The position numbers were made by a program, and so were the translations under genes. The notes under the pieces are model-generated. The model was not told the origin of the DNA. It searched no databases and saw only the letters and a program-made list of their open reading frames with translations. 64,000 nt of DNA, from contig CM030717.1 in NCBI GenBank assembly GCA_017979445.1, positions 20,881,288-20,945,287 on the forward strand, in the 5' to 3' direction. Positions 1 through 10,497 of the stretch are shown piece after piece (the first letter of the stretch is position 1; each line of letters begins with the position of its first letter). The stretch is from Akebia trifoliata. Its lineage: Eukaryota; Streptophyta; Magnoliopsida; Ranunculales; Lardizabalaceae.

Positions 1-689
1 TTTTTTTTAGGTGGGTATGTTTTAGGTTTTTGGTGGTGTTGGACTGGGTTTAGGTTAGGGGATAAGGTGAGAAATTAATTTTGGAGGGCTGAAGGTTTGT
101 GGGCCTTAGGTGGGCTTAGGATTTTTTCCAGATTTGGAGGTGGAGTGGTGAGGGTTATGGAAGATGGTGGGTATCCCAAGTCTCACTTTACATTTATTTA
201 TCTTTTTAGGGATTTTGGAGATCATCGGATCAATCAAAATGTCATGTTTCATCGAATTGAGCCATAGAGGCCCGTTGGTCAATTTTACTAAGAATTTAGT
301 ATTTTGGTTTTGGGAGCGGAGCGGTGAATGTTGGAAGATGGGAGGTCCCAAGTCTCATTTGGTGGATCCCTTAAAACTTTAGGGGGTTTTAGGGACCTTA
401 AATCAATGAAAGTGCCACGTGTTGACAAATTGGGTTTTTTAGGCCCGTTGGCAAGTTTTATTAAAATTCTGGTATCTTTGATTTTGGGGGCGGAGCGGTG
501 AAGGTGGGTACACCGAATCTTTTTTGGTGGGTCTACTAGGCCCTTAGGAGGTCTTATGATCCTCCAAATCGATCAAAATGTCACATTTCATTGATTCAGT
601 CTTTTGAGGTCTGTTGGCAAATTTTTATTAAAAAATTGATAGTTTTGGGCCCTTTCGAGTGAGGGTCCGTTCAAATTTGGGTGTCTACA
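1..689 (-). repeat. LTR of Tat/Ogre-type element A (3' LTR, truncated by the window edge)
   Basis: Read on the minus strand, this starts with TGTAGACACCC at 689 and runs left off the window. It matches 50,700-51,249, which ends in the same way, so the two are LTRs of one family. The segment seen is the U3 side. It holds three tandem units of about 190 bp, each with a 'tcaaaatgtcac', 'ggcccgttgg' or 'gcggagcggtgaa' type block; the right-hand LTR has only two. A polypurine tract lies just to the right, which makes this the 3' LTR of a minus-strand element. The two LTRs differ at many positions, so the insertion is old or the two LTRs come from different insertions. Confidence 0.8.
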
Positions 690-704
690 GCTGTCTTTCT
701 TTGC
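690..704 (-). other. Polypurine tract of element A
   Basis: On the minus strand this reads GCAAAGAAAGACAGC and directly abuts the TGTAGACACC start of the LTR at 689. A purine-rich run in this place is the expected primer site for plus-strand DNA synthesis. It fixes the element's orientation as minus. Confidence 0.6.
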
Positions 705-1117
705 AGGAATTGCGTGTAAAGAACTGCAAATAATAGATTAAACCCCTATTTGTACGGGCAAGAAAATTTTGCTAAAACATGACTTCGGATTATCGATTGC
801 ATTGATAACTTTTGTAAAAAATGATTACTCAAGCATGGGGTCTGACAGAGTTTTACCTTATTAATTCCTTGATCTCGATGGCGCGGAGTTCGTGTGAGAT
901 CTTGGATTTGGTGAAAATTTGATGAGTTTTGAAATTCGGATATTTCTTCGATCGTGCTCTGACAAATCAGAGTGCAACTTGAAAGGGTTTTTTATTTTGA
1001 TTTTTTTAGACCTTTTTGTATTTTCTTGATTTTTGATGTTTTGTATTTATTTATTTATTATTATTATTTTTTATTCTTATTTAATTTTTTTTTTGTGAGA
1101 AAGTTCAATGAGGTTTG
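691..1117. other. Noncoding 3' region of element A
   Basis: AT-rich sequence between the PPT and the start of homology with the extra ORF of element B. No coding potential is seen. Element B has no recognisable counterpart; its 3' noncoding region is much longer and different. The start of the opposite-strand ORF in A seems to have been lost at about 1,117. Confidence 0.5.
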
Positions 1118-2487
1118 AATAAATTGAGATTCACACTTTGCTTGCCAAAGATTCCGTTGCAATGGAGCTTGATTGAGGCAATGTTGGGGTGTTGGGTTCC
1201 CGACCTCAACCTCTTTCGATTTGGGGAGCATGAAATGATTCCTACCATTGAGAAGGTTGAAGTGTTGTTGGGTCTCGAGATGTCGGGAATGGTTGTTATT
1301 CCGCCTTTGCGAGATAGTTATCGAGGCGAAGCTTCCAACTTCTTGGGGGTAAATCGCAAGTTCTTGAAGATCCTGGATGGTGGATCGGTTTTGAAGACGA
1401 TGTTGATATCTTTCTTGGTCGAGCATCTTACGAATCCCTCTAGACCGTTGGTTCATTGATGCCCTCACTTTAATGGTGGTGAGTCAACTCTTATTTCTAG
1501 GTGGTGGGGACATTATGGACCTTTCCCTCATTCACGTGATTCAACAAGTTCGAAAAAGATGTCGGTTGGCCCTATGCTCTTGAGTGAGTTGTTCCAATCT
1601 CTTACGACTTGTAAGTCCGGTCATGATTGGATTTTTCGAGGATGTGCTCCACTCCTACAAGTAAGTTCCAAACTTAGCATATATTTACAATTTAAACATT
1701 TAAGTTTTCAAAAGTTTAAAATACTCCTATTTCTATAGCTTTGGTTTATGGATCATGTGGCTTCGACCGAAGTTGTTAATCGCCCGTTTTGCATTAATGT
1801 TGATCTCGTGCTCATAATGTCGAGGCGAGTTGGTCCATTGGCCTCAGGTGGTAAAGAGGAATGGTATGCTTTCATTTGTAACCTTGATGATGAGGAGGTG
1901 AGATGGGTTGGTGCATTCCAACCTCGGGGGTCTCTAGTTATTGCATTTGACGGGGTCCGTTTCCTTGTTTTAATTGGTCTTTAGGACGACTCACTATGTA
2001 CCATTTCGGGTTATTCAACAATTCGATTATAATCAGGGTGTGCTCATCCCTATTCCCGTCATACTTGCATTGGATTCGAGAACTCATCTCTGGGAGGCCA
2101 TCGGTGTCGATAGTGCCTAGAACACGTCCTAGTGCTTCATCTTTCTTTGATTATCGAGATCGAGTGGAGGAGTCCCAAACTGATCATCGTCAAATTCAAT
2201 CTATCTGGCTCAAATTCGAGAAGAAAATGCAGAGAGAGATTACTCGACTGACATCCTAAATTGTCCGGTCGGGATCTAGTGATAGTGGTAAAGTGGCTAG
2301 GCTTCGAGCCGAAGTTGCTAAGTTGAGGAACAGACTTGCCCAGTGTCCGCATTTTGATGAATTTGTAGCATATTTGGTGAGTTGTGATGCTTCAGATGCT
2401 GAAAGAGTGATGATGAGCCAGGCTGCTCGGATCCGTACTTTGAAGGAACACTTTGACTCATTTTTCATTTCTTTCTATGAGCTTTGA
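1118..2487 (+). pseudogene. Opposite-strand extra ORF (aORF) of element A, two exons, plant-mobile-domain/DUF7745-like
   Basis: It is encoded opposite to gag-pol. Exon 1 (to 1,660) reads KIPLQWSLIEAMLGCWVP, then FRFGEHEM.PTIE, like the N-terminal part of plant mobile domain/DUF7745 proteins (family recalled, not searched). Intron 1,661-1,738 starts GTAAGT and ends CTATAG; joining the exons in phase 0 continues as LWFMDHV. Exon 2 holds a GGKEEWYAFICNLDDEEV region and, near the C-terminus, a charged, probably coiled-coil stretch, and ends at 2,487. Compared with the B copy it lacks the N-terminus (about 30 residues), has a small frameshift at about 1,457 and has lost about 100 bp near 2,055. 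The function of such ORFs is unknown. Confidence 0.7.
1661..1738 (+). other. Predicted 78-nt intron in the extra ORF of element A
   Basis: Donor CAA|GTAAGT and acceptor TTCTATAG|CT flank an AT-rich stretch. Codons on both sides join in phase 0. Element B has an intron of 84 nt at exactly the same place with equally good sites, so the intron predates the split of A and B. Confidence 0.7.
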
Positions 2488-3930
2488 CTGACTGCATTGT
2501 ATTATCACTTTTTGTATTTTCTTGTCATTATCTGAATGTATGCAAAATGTTGAAGGATTAATGCAAAGAAAATAGATTTTGTACTTACTTGGTCTTAGGT
2601 ATAGCTATTGTTCTTGAAAATACGAAGTTTTGTTGAATAAGTACTAGATTTATTATCATTGGCCAAAATAGTAGTTTTGTTTTGAAATTTTATAAAATGT
2701 CTTTATCAAATGAGTACGATAAGTTCAGAATTTGTAAAATCTTTGATTGTGACGATTTCAGTATTTTTACCAAACACAGGGGACACAAGTGTCAATCACT
2801 TTTTTAGTTCCTTTAGAGTCATCCCTAGTGCCCTGGTATTGGAAGACTACTATATGTTCGGGCCTCAAGATTTGTGAAATTTTTTACCATTCACAGTTTA
2901 TACTCTTCCTGGCTAGGAGTTTTTTTTTTGTTTATTTTTATTTACCCTTATTGTCCCTAGTGCCAGTTACGATTTTCATCAGACCCGATTTTCACATTTT
3001 TATGCATCGATGCCTTTTTTTGGGATTTTCATCATGCCGGTGGTTTTGATCTTGCCATAGTCTGATTCTTTTACTCATAGCGCCTTTTTAGGTTTTCATT
3101 ATGCCCTTTCAGACTATAATTGTATTTTTTTGATTTTTTACATTACAGTTCTTGCTCGGAGTCTATGTGTCTTTATGGCTTGGTGACTCAAGTTGAGCTG
3201 TGAGATTGATGATTCTACTCTTGTAATGGTGCTCTTTCTTGAGTAATCGATCTGGATTCCCCTCTCAAGTTTGCTAATGACTTTTCATGGTTCGGCAACT
3301 CAAGTTGAACCGCGAAATCAGCTACTCTATACTTCAATACGTTTTTTTTTTCAAATATCCAACCTGGATTCCCCTCTCGAGTCTTCCGATGACTAATAAG
3401 ACTTTGAGGTCTAGATTAACTTACAAGATCATTGGTGCTACCATTGTCATTGTGTTGCCCTAGAATATTCCCTTATCAGAAAGGACTTTTGTTGGGATGA
3501 AACGTTAGCTTAGGCTAATGGTAGTGGAAAGATATAAAAAGGTAAATGTGCAGGTCTTTTTAGAATAGGTTAGATATTGGGTTCATTTATTTTTGTTTCG
3601 AAAAAGTGATCTATGTTTCCTTCTAGCATCTCTCGAACTTATTTAGGCTGGAGATTTGGGTTGAGCCAAGATCAAGTGTCCGGGTTTTTTGACTTTTTTT
3701 TTTTTTTTTTTTTTTTGTATTTTTAGCCGTTTACAGTTTATCTTCATGCGGGCCAGGAGTACTTTGATGCTTTTGATTTTTTTATATTTTTTTTTCTTTT
3801 GTTTTATTTTGTAATTGTTGACTTGCCCCAGTCTTAGGTTAAGAAATGAACGTGAAGGCTCAAAAAAGTTGACTAGGGTAGATAGTTAGTTTAGGATAGC
3901 AAAGATGACCTTTCATCATCTCAGGATCAG
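2488..3930. repeat. Noncoding spacer between extra ORF and INT of element A, with direct repeats
   Basis: No coding potential is seen. The stretch aligns throughout with 30,780-32,300 of element B, so it belongs to the element. It holds two copies of a roughly 130-bp unit at about 3,170-3,400, marked by 'ggcaactcaagttgaacc' and 'ggattcccctctc'. Two further copies of a short block containing 'acagttta' and 'ggccaggag/ggctaggag' lie at about 2,895 and 3,730, and there is a T-rich homopolymer run near 3,690. The transcripts of aORF and gag-pol converge here, so poly(A) signals are likely, but none is certain. Confidence 0.6.
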
Positions 3931-3933
3931 TTT

Positions 3934-4889
3934 TCAGACGTATTTCTTGACAGTGTCAGCATTGATCAGTTGAGGGAAGACTTGTTCGTCCATTTCTGTA
4001 AGGATTAGAGCTCCTCTTGTCATTACCTTCTGTATGATAAAGGGTTCCTCATAGTTTACTCGAAACTTCCTTCTGGCGTCTTCTTGGATTAGTAGAATTT
4101 TCTTCAAAACAAGGTCTTCAAATGAGAAATCTATAGGCTTGACTTTTTTTATTGTAGGCACGAGCTATTCGTCACTGATAGATCTTTCTATGGTAGATGG
4201 CTGCAAGACGCTTTTCTTCAATCAGATTTAACTGGTCAAATCGAACTTGAACCCATTCAGCTTCATCCAACTCCACTTCTTTCAATATTCGGAGGGAGGG
4301 AATCTCAACCTCGATGGATAAGACTGCTTCCATTCTGTATGCCAATGAATACGGAGTTGCCACAGTTGAAGTCTTGAATGAGGTTTGATAGGTATGAAGT
4401 GCAAAAGGCAACATGCCGTGCCAATCTTTGTACATAACTGCCATCTTCTCGATGATTCTTTTGATATTCTTGTTGGCTGCCTCGACTGCTCCGTTCATCT
4501 TAGGTCTGTAAGGTATAGAGTTGTGATGAGTGATCTGGAAGTCTTTGCATATCTTGATCATATCCTTGTTCTTGAAATTCTTTGCAATGTCCGTTCCTAA
4601 TTTGTTGGGAAGCCCATATATGCAGATGATATTATTCTTGACAAACTTCAAGATGTTGATTTTCATGACATTAGCATAGGATGCAGTTTCTACCCATTTA
4701 GTAAAGTCGTCGATAGTAACGAGGATGAAACGATACCCATTTGCAGCTTTTTGGCGAAATCTGCCTCATGACGTCCATGCCCCAAAGTGAGAAGGGCCAA
4801 GGGGTAGTCATATTATGTAACTCTGACGACAGAGCGTTGATCTTGTTGGCATAAATCTGGCATAGATGGCATTTGCGAACATGCTGATA
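3934..4889 (-). pseudogene. Integrase catalytic core and C-terminal region, element A
   Basis: The minus strand encodes the core with a WGMD segment (first Asp, near 4,775), a second Asp in LGTDIAKNF (near 4,590) and the Glu in GAVEAANKNIK (near 4,490). The C-terminal region reads through KWH-type and RKFRVNYEEPF segments to about 3,934. The reading frame is interrupted at about 4,165 and above 4,667. The core is separated from its zinc-binding N-terminus by the solo LTR at 4,895-6,469. The enzyme would have inserted element cDNA; here it cannot be made. Confidence 0.8.
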
Positions 4890-4894
4890 GTAGT

Positions 4895-6469
4895 TGAAAG
4901 TGCCCTCGATCCGCGGGTTGCGGATTCGCTTTTATAGGTGTTGGGTGATTGAAAGTCGCCACCTAGTTATTATGGTCCAGGAACCTAATATTGACTCTAC
5001 AATAGATAAGATACTGATCTACACAGAGAATAGGTCCGGGGATCAGGTTACGGGGTTGGAAGGTGTTAGGAACCAACCCCGCCCGACAAACGCTAGTCTT
5101 TACTTTTTCCCAAAAAAAGATTACATTGCTAAAAGACCTAAAATCAGTAAAAAAAAAAAGTATACCTAGATGATCGCAATGATTTGTTCCCTCAGAGCTG
5201 GCGGAGAGACTCCTCGTATGAGATTCCTTATTTTTTCCGTCACTGGATCTGTTTCTGATTTCCAAGTTGAGGTATTTAGATCTGAGTGTTTTCTATGTTT
5301 TTTGAAGGGTTTCTAGATGTTTTTGAAAGGTTTGTGGGTGTTTTTTGAGTAAAAACTGGGGTTTGGATGATAGGTAGGGAGTTAGGACTTCAAAATTAGG
5401 GTTTGGAGAAGGCTAGGGAGATTTTTTGACCAACTTTTTCTAAGGTTGTGGAAGCTCTATATTTATAGATTTTTTTGGAAAAATTAGGGTTTGACTAGAT
5501 CTCCTTTTAGATAAGGTGAATTAGGGTTTTGACTTAAGTCTTATTTGATTGACTAGGTTTATTTAGTTTAGGGTTTTAATTAGGTTTTGACTTTAGTCTT
5601 ATTTGATTGACTAGGTTTCTTTAGATTAGGATTTTAATTCTTACGTACAATGAAAGAATATATTTTTGATTTTTAGAGAACCCCCCTTAATTATATTTTA
5701 ATTCTTTTAGGCTCCTAGATGGAAGGGTCTTTTAATAAATATCAAGGGGGTTCCACTTAAATAAGTGGGCAACTATCAACAATTTTGCTTGAAGGACTGA
5801 TTGATTAATTTTATTGGTTTAGATTTTTAAATTAATTTTATTAACGTTTTACTTTACGTTAATTAATGTTTTATTTATTAATTTTGAAATTAAACTTTTT
5901 TTTAAATTAAAAAATTATCGTTTTGCCCCTGAAGAGAACTTTTGCGTTTCAAGTCATTTTTTGATGTTCTGAGATGTTTTGGAATCGATTTTTCTAAAGA
6001 AATTCAATGGGATTATGGGTTTCTGCCATTTACGAATATTTTTGCATGAAATGACTGTGAACCCTATGAGGGGTATTTTCGTAATTTTGCCAAATTTGTT
6101 GAAAATTGGCGAAATGGTTTATTTGGTTTCACTTTGTTATTTTATGTATTCGAAAGGGTTTTCCTAAGTATAAGGGGGCTTTAAGGATGTTTTGATGTTA
6201 GGGGTATTTTAGTAATTTGGTCATTTTTAGTGATTTTCATCGTAAAACTTCTTTTTGTATGTAAAATGATGATTTCTATGTTTTTGGGATTATATTTTCC
6301 TAGCGTAACGTGATTTCTACAGTTTTGTTAGTTTGAGATACCTCATCCGAATTTCTAAAATATATCTAGTAACAAATAAAACATTGGAATAATTGTCCAT
6401 TATTGGGAATCATCGTGACCAGGTTGACGAGTTGATTAATCAGGTGTGTGCAAAAATGAGGTATCTACA
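4895..6469 (-). repeat. Solo LTR 1 (Tat-type family), minus orientation, inside element A integrase
   Basis: On the minus strand it runs from TGTAGATACCTC (6,469) to GAGGGCACTTTCA (4,895), 1,575 bp. It is flanked by GTAGT (4,890-4,894) and GCAGT (6,470-6,474), a 5-bp target duplication with one mismatch. Element B keeps the empty site (gctgatagcagtcactc near 33,225). No internal region is present, so an inserted element was reduced to one LTR by recombination between its LTRs. It is related to the solo LTR at 10,498-12,233 but not to the LTR at 1-689. Confidence 0.92.
5460..5467 (-). promoter_or_regulatory. TATA box of solo LTR 1
   Basis: TATAAATA on the minus strand within ATCTATAAATATAGAG. 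The related solo LTR 2 has the same motif at a similar place, which supports a real core promoter and marks the U3/R side. Confidence 0.6.
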
Positions 6470-6474
6470 GCAGT

Positions 6475-6814
6475 CACTCTCCATTGTCGACCAATAATAT
6501 CCTATGTACATAATCTTTTTGGCTAACATATGACCATTCATGTGGGGCCCACAGACTCTACCATGTACAGTCTTGATTAGTCGCCTTGCTTCCGCTTCTG
6601 TTATACACTAGAGAAAGACCTCATGATGTGATTTCTTCTATAGAATACCGTTGCTCAAGAAGAATTGTCCTACCAATTTCTAAATAGTCATTCGATCATT
6701 AGGCGTTGCATCTGAGGGGAGGGTTCGATTTTCGAGATATATCTTGATGTCCGAGTACCATGGCTTTTCTTCAGATTCTTCTACTTCGACAGGTAGACAG
6801 TAAGCTGGCTCATC
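6475..6814 (-). pseudogene. Integrase N-terminal zinc-binding domain, element A
   Basis: The minus strand reads HGRVCGPHMNGHMLAKKIM followed by GYYW.TMESDC, the His-rich first half of an HHCC domain; the Cys pair lies beyond the solo LTR near 4,870. It is split from the catalytic core by solo LTR 1 and contains stop codons. The same domain is contiguous in element B at 33,165-33,419. Confidence 0.7.
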
Positions 6815-7237
6815 TTAAATTCCAATCTCAATGGGGTTGATGATTAGATCTTCTAAGATACTGATCATGGAAGCAAGCGTAGCTAGTGCATCTGCGAATT
6901 GATTCTTAGCTCTGGGCATATACGTGAATGAAATCCTATTGAAACTTGAGCTTAATTCTTCGAGATACTCATGGTAAGGGATTAATCTATATTCTCGGGT
7001 CTTCCATTCTCCAGTCTTCTGATAAACTACTATACTTGAATCTCCGAATACATCAATTTCATCTACTTCGAGATCTAATACTACTTTTAATCCTGCTATG
7101 CATGCTTCGTATTCCGTCTCATTATTAGAATATTGGAACTTTAATCTTATAACAATTGGTACATGGGACCCGTCTAGTTTGATCAAGACTGCCCCTATTT
7201 TGTTTCCTTTCTGATTAGCTAATCTGTCGAAGTACAT
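6815..7237 (-). pseudogene. Archaeal-type RNase H (aRNH), element A
   Basis: A 140-codon open segment with the four acidic sites of an RNase H fold: the Asp in YFD, the Glu in TEYEACIAGL, the Asp in FGDSS and the Asp in FADALATLASM. It lies between the RT-linked RNase H and the integrase, the arrangement known from Tat/Ogre elements, where a second RNase H was acquired. The domain looks nearly intact here even though its neighbours are broken. Confidence 0.8.
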
Positions 7238-7239
7238 TT

Positions 7240-8560
7240 TCAGCCAGGTTTTTCGTCATCGTCCTTAATCTCAGCGAGTAATATGGTTTCATCGGGAAAG
7301 TTCATCTTCAATGGCTCGTAGTCAGACAATGGGTGCTTGGCTAAATAGAATGCAATAGCTTGCTTCTTGATGGCTTTTTGAGTAACATAGGTGATGTCAA
7401 AGTCGAATAATAATAGTTACCATTTTGCACTGCGGCCTGTTAGCGCTAGTTTCTTGAAAAGGTACTTCAGGGGGTCCATCCTGGCAATGAGCATAGTCAA
7501 GTAACTAAGCAAATAGTGACGCATTCGTTGAGATGCCCAGACTAATGTGCAACAAGTCTTTTCAAGTGTTGAATATTTTACTTCGTACTCGGTAAATTTC
7601 TTACTAAAATAGTAAATGGCATGTTCCTTCCGTCTTGATTCATCATGTTGCCCTAGTACATCAGCAGAGGTCGCCCTAGAATGGGAAGGACTAAGACTGG
7701 TGGATTGAGCAGATATTACTTGATCTTTTCAAACGCTTCCTAACAGTCTCTGTTCTACTTCTTCGGAATGTCCTTCCTGAGTACCTTGAAGACTAGCTCA
7801 CAAATAGGCGTGAGTTGAGCTGTGAACCGGCTGATATATTGTATTCTTCTCAAGAATGCTTAAACATCTCTCTTCGAAACGGGTGCTTTCATCTCGAGGA
7901 TATATTTAAGTTTTGCTAGATCTATCTCGATGCCCTTTCTGCTGATGATAAATCCCAATAACTTGTTCGATGTTGCCTCGAATACACATTTTGTTAGATT
8001 GAGCCTTAAGTTGTACTTCTTTAGCTTGTCAAATAATTTCTTGAGATTTACTAGATGGCCCTCCTCTATGACGGACTTAGCGATCATATTGTCTACGAAA
8101 ACCTCCATTTATTTATGGATCATATCATGGAATAGTGCGGTCATTGTTTGTTGGTAAGTCGCTCCTACGTTCTTCAGCCCGAATGACATGACTTTGTAGT
8201 AGAAAGTACCCCATGGTGTGATGAATACGGTCTTTTTCTGGTCTTCTTCTACCATTTTTATCTGGTTATAGCCTGAGAAACCATCCATGAACGAAAACAT
8301 GCTATGCCCTGTTGTACTACCGACTAGTGTGTCAATGTGTGGTAGTGGAAAATCAACCTTAGGACTGGCTTTGTTCAGATCTCGGTAGTCAACACACATG
8401 CGCACCTTTCCATCTTTCTTAGGTACTAGGACGACGTTAGCTAACAACTCGGGGTACGTAGAGACTGCGAAGAATCCGACTTCGAACTGCTCATGACCTC
8501 ATCCTTGACTTTGAGGGTCCATTCGGGTTTCAATCTTCTTAGTTTTTGCTTGATCGGCTA
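7240..8560 (-). pseudogene. Reverse transcriptase and RNase H, element A
   Basis: RT palm segments read VPKKDGKVRMCVDYRDLNK, FPLPHID, FSFMDGFSGYNQIKM and GLKNVGATYQ (8,109-8,447). The catalytic motif follows after an in-frame stop as MEVFVDNMIAKS at about 8,100: the usual second Asp is Asn. The thumb/connection region (to 7,860) and a frameshifted RH region with KKFTE.EVKYSTLEKTC lie further left. Stops at about 8,108 and the FVDN substitution mean it is not catalytic. Confidence 0.8.
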
Positions 8561-9931
8561 GTTGCTTGGAGCAATTGGAAGTTTGAGGACCACAAGATTA
8601 GTGTCTAAACCAGGCATATCTCTGTATGACTAAGCGAATACGTCTTGATAATTCTGTAAGAATTTGATCATTTTTTTCTTTTGTTGTTGTGTTAACAAGG
8701 CTCCAATCTTAACGATTTGTGTCTTTTGGCTGGACACCTTTCTCGTGATGTTCTACCAAGTCTTTGATTTCTTTGGGTGGGTACCCCATTTCATTCTCAA
8801 ACTCTTCTTCGATCCCATTAGGTCAAAGTTGAGTTTGAGATCGAAATCATACTCATCATTTTCAAACTCTGTTCTATCTGGGTACTCATTTGATCGAGAC
8901 AAATCCCTTGAAAACTCTTTTTTTAATTTTGGAAAGTATCTATTTTCTTGCAATTTTGAAATATTTTTTACTTTTTTGTCTTTTAAGAAATTTTTGATTT
9001 TTTTTTGATTTTTGACTAATATTTGTTTTTTTTGTGATTTTCTGGATATCTGAAATAAGAAGAACAATCATGCAAATTCATTAATAAAGATAAGGAGCCC
9101 TCAAAACAGTCTTTTCCCGAGGACGAGGGCTTATTATGATCCTCGGACAAATTTGATTTGTCTAATGACATTTTTTTTTAGGCCTCAACAGCCTCAAATG
9201 TTAAAGGGAATTCTTCCCAATTGTTCAGGATCTCCCCTTCTTTGAGGGGGCGGATAAGGTGAGAAAGTAGTTTGTTTGATGGCTCGGAGAAAACCATGAT
9301 CTCTGGTTGAATATTATCAGAGTTGGGCATAGTCCCTCCCAAGCTTGGTGGGATGATGATTGATGCCCAATCGATGCCGATGGGAAAGGGTGATTTTTTC
9401 TCTTTGCTCATAGTGAATTCGATACATGTAGGTTCTCCCGTTATTTCCTATAAACTTTCGTTGGAATCCCCATTGAATAGAACATCAATGCCTTCCACAA
9501 GGGATGGTTGGGACTCAACAACTAAGTCTCCTTGAATGTGCTGGGGTTTGAAACTTATTGATTTCTTCTTTCTGATTGACTTTGTTGGTAGTGGTTCTGA
9601 TAGTCTGTCTGGTCTGACTTGTGATTTCGGGAAGCTGATGCTGATGTGAGGAACCTTGTCCAGTACGGTTTTGCTTTCTTGCTAGTTGAAGTTCTCTCTT
9701 TTTGTCGTTCATATCTAATATATCCTTTTTTCATAGGATTGAACCCCAAACGAAATAAGGAGTGTGTTTCTTCGCTTCGACTGGCGTGACTTTCCCTTTT
9801 CCTCTCGGTCCCAACCCCTGCTTGGGTCGGTAACCAGCCATCTTCAAGACTCGTTCAACCATCAGATTTGCCCTTGATAGTTCCCCCTTTACCTTTTCTT
9901 TTCTTTTTTCTACATGGTTAACGGAAGCAAA
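8561..9931 (-). pseudogene. PRO-RT linker region, element A
   Basis: About 1.4 kb of degenerate coding sequence between PRO and RT, aligned along its length with element B 35,270-36,890. One open piece (9,178-9,411, minus) has a PPSLGG motif. No enzymatic motif is seen. Long linkers here are usual in the Tat group. There are lysine-rich, low-complexity pieces near 8,900-9,060. Confidence 0.55.
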
Positions 9932-10497
9932 CTAATAGGAATGATACAATGCCTTGTCTTTTGTCATCTCTATGTCAATAAAAGGGACGTCCGGAGCTCT
10001 CCCAGCTGGAATCAGATTTTTTGCTAGTACAAATATCATCCTTTGTCCCATGATGAATTTGACTCTTTGGTGCAGAGAAAAAAGCACTGCCCTAGCAATA
10101 TGGATCCATGGCCTGCCCAGCAGTAAGTTAAAGGTTGTCGATATATCAATGATCTCGAATGTTACCTCAAAGGTACAAGGACCTATTGTGATTGGTAGGT
10201 CCACTTCTCCTATAGAATCTTTTATTGAACTGTTGAAACCTCGGACAACCTTATTGTTGGGTTTGATATGCGACCAATCAGCGTTGAGTTTTCGAAAGGT
10301 TTCGAGAGGACAAATATTGAGAACTGAGCCATTATCAATCGGTACTCCAGCAACCATCATGCCCTTACACATAACCATGATATTTAGTGACTCGACGTGC
10401 CCCCGCTCCTTTGGCACGAATTCACTTTCTGTAAAGATTATGGGATTGGGAGCCATGATCTGACCAATCATTTGTTCTAACTGCGCCGGTGAGGTAG
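9932..10497 (-). pseudogene. Aspartic protease, element A
   Basis: The minus strand reads GVPIDNGSVLNICPL, the retroviral-type protease active site in its Tat/Ogre form (Asp-Asn-Gly-Ser), then LLLGRPWIH about 90 residues later and a VKFIMG segment. The open frame continues to 10,582, but the codons above 10,497 come from the inserted solo LTR and are not protease. It aligns closely with PRO of element B at 36,895-37,284. Confidence 0.8.

Noticed and set aside
9954..10463. Plus-strand open frame of 169 codons
   Set aside because: It is the antisense of the protease gene; the minus frame carries the protease motifs.
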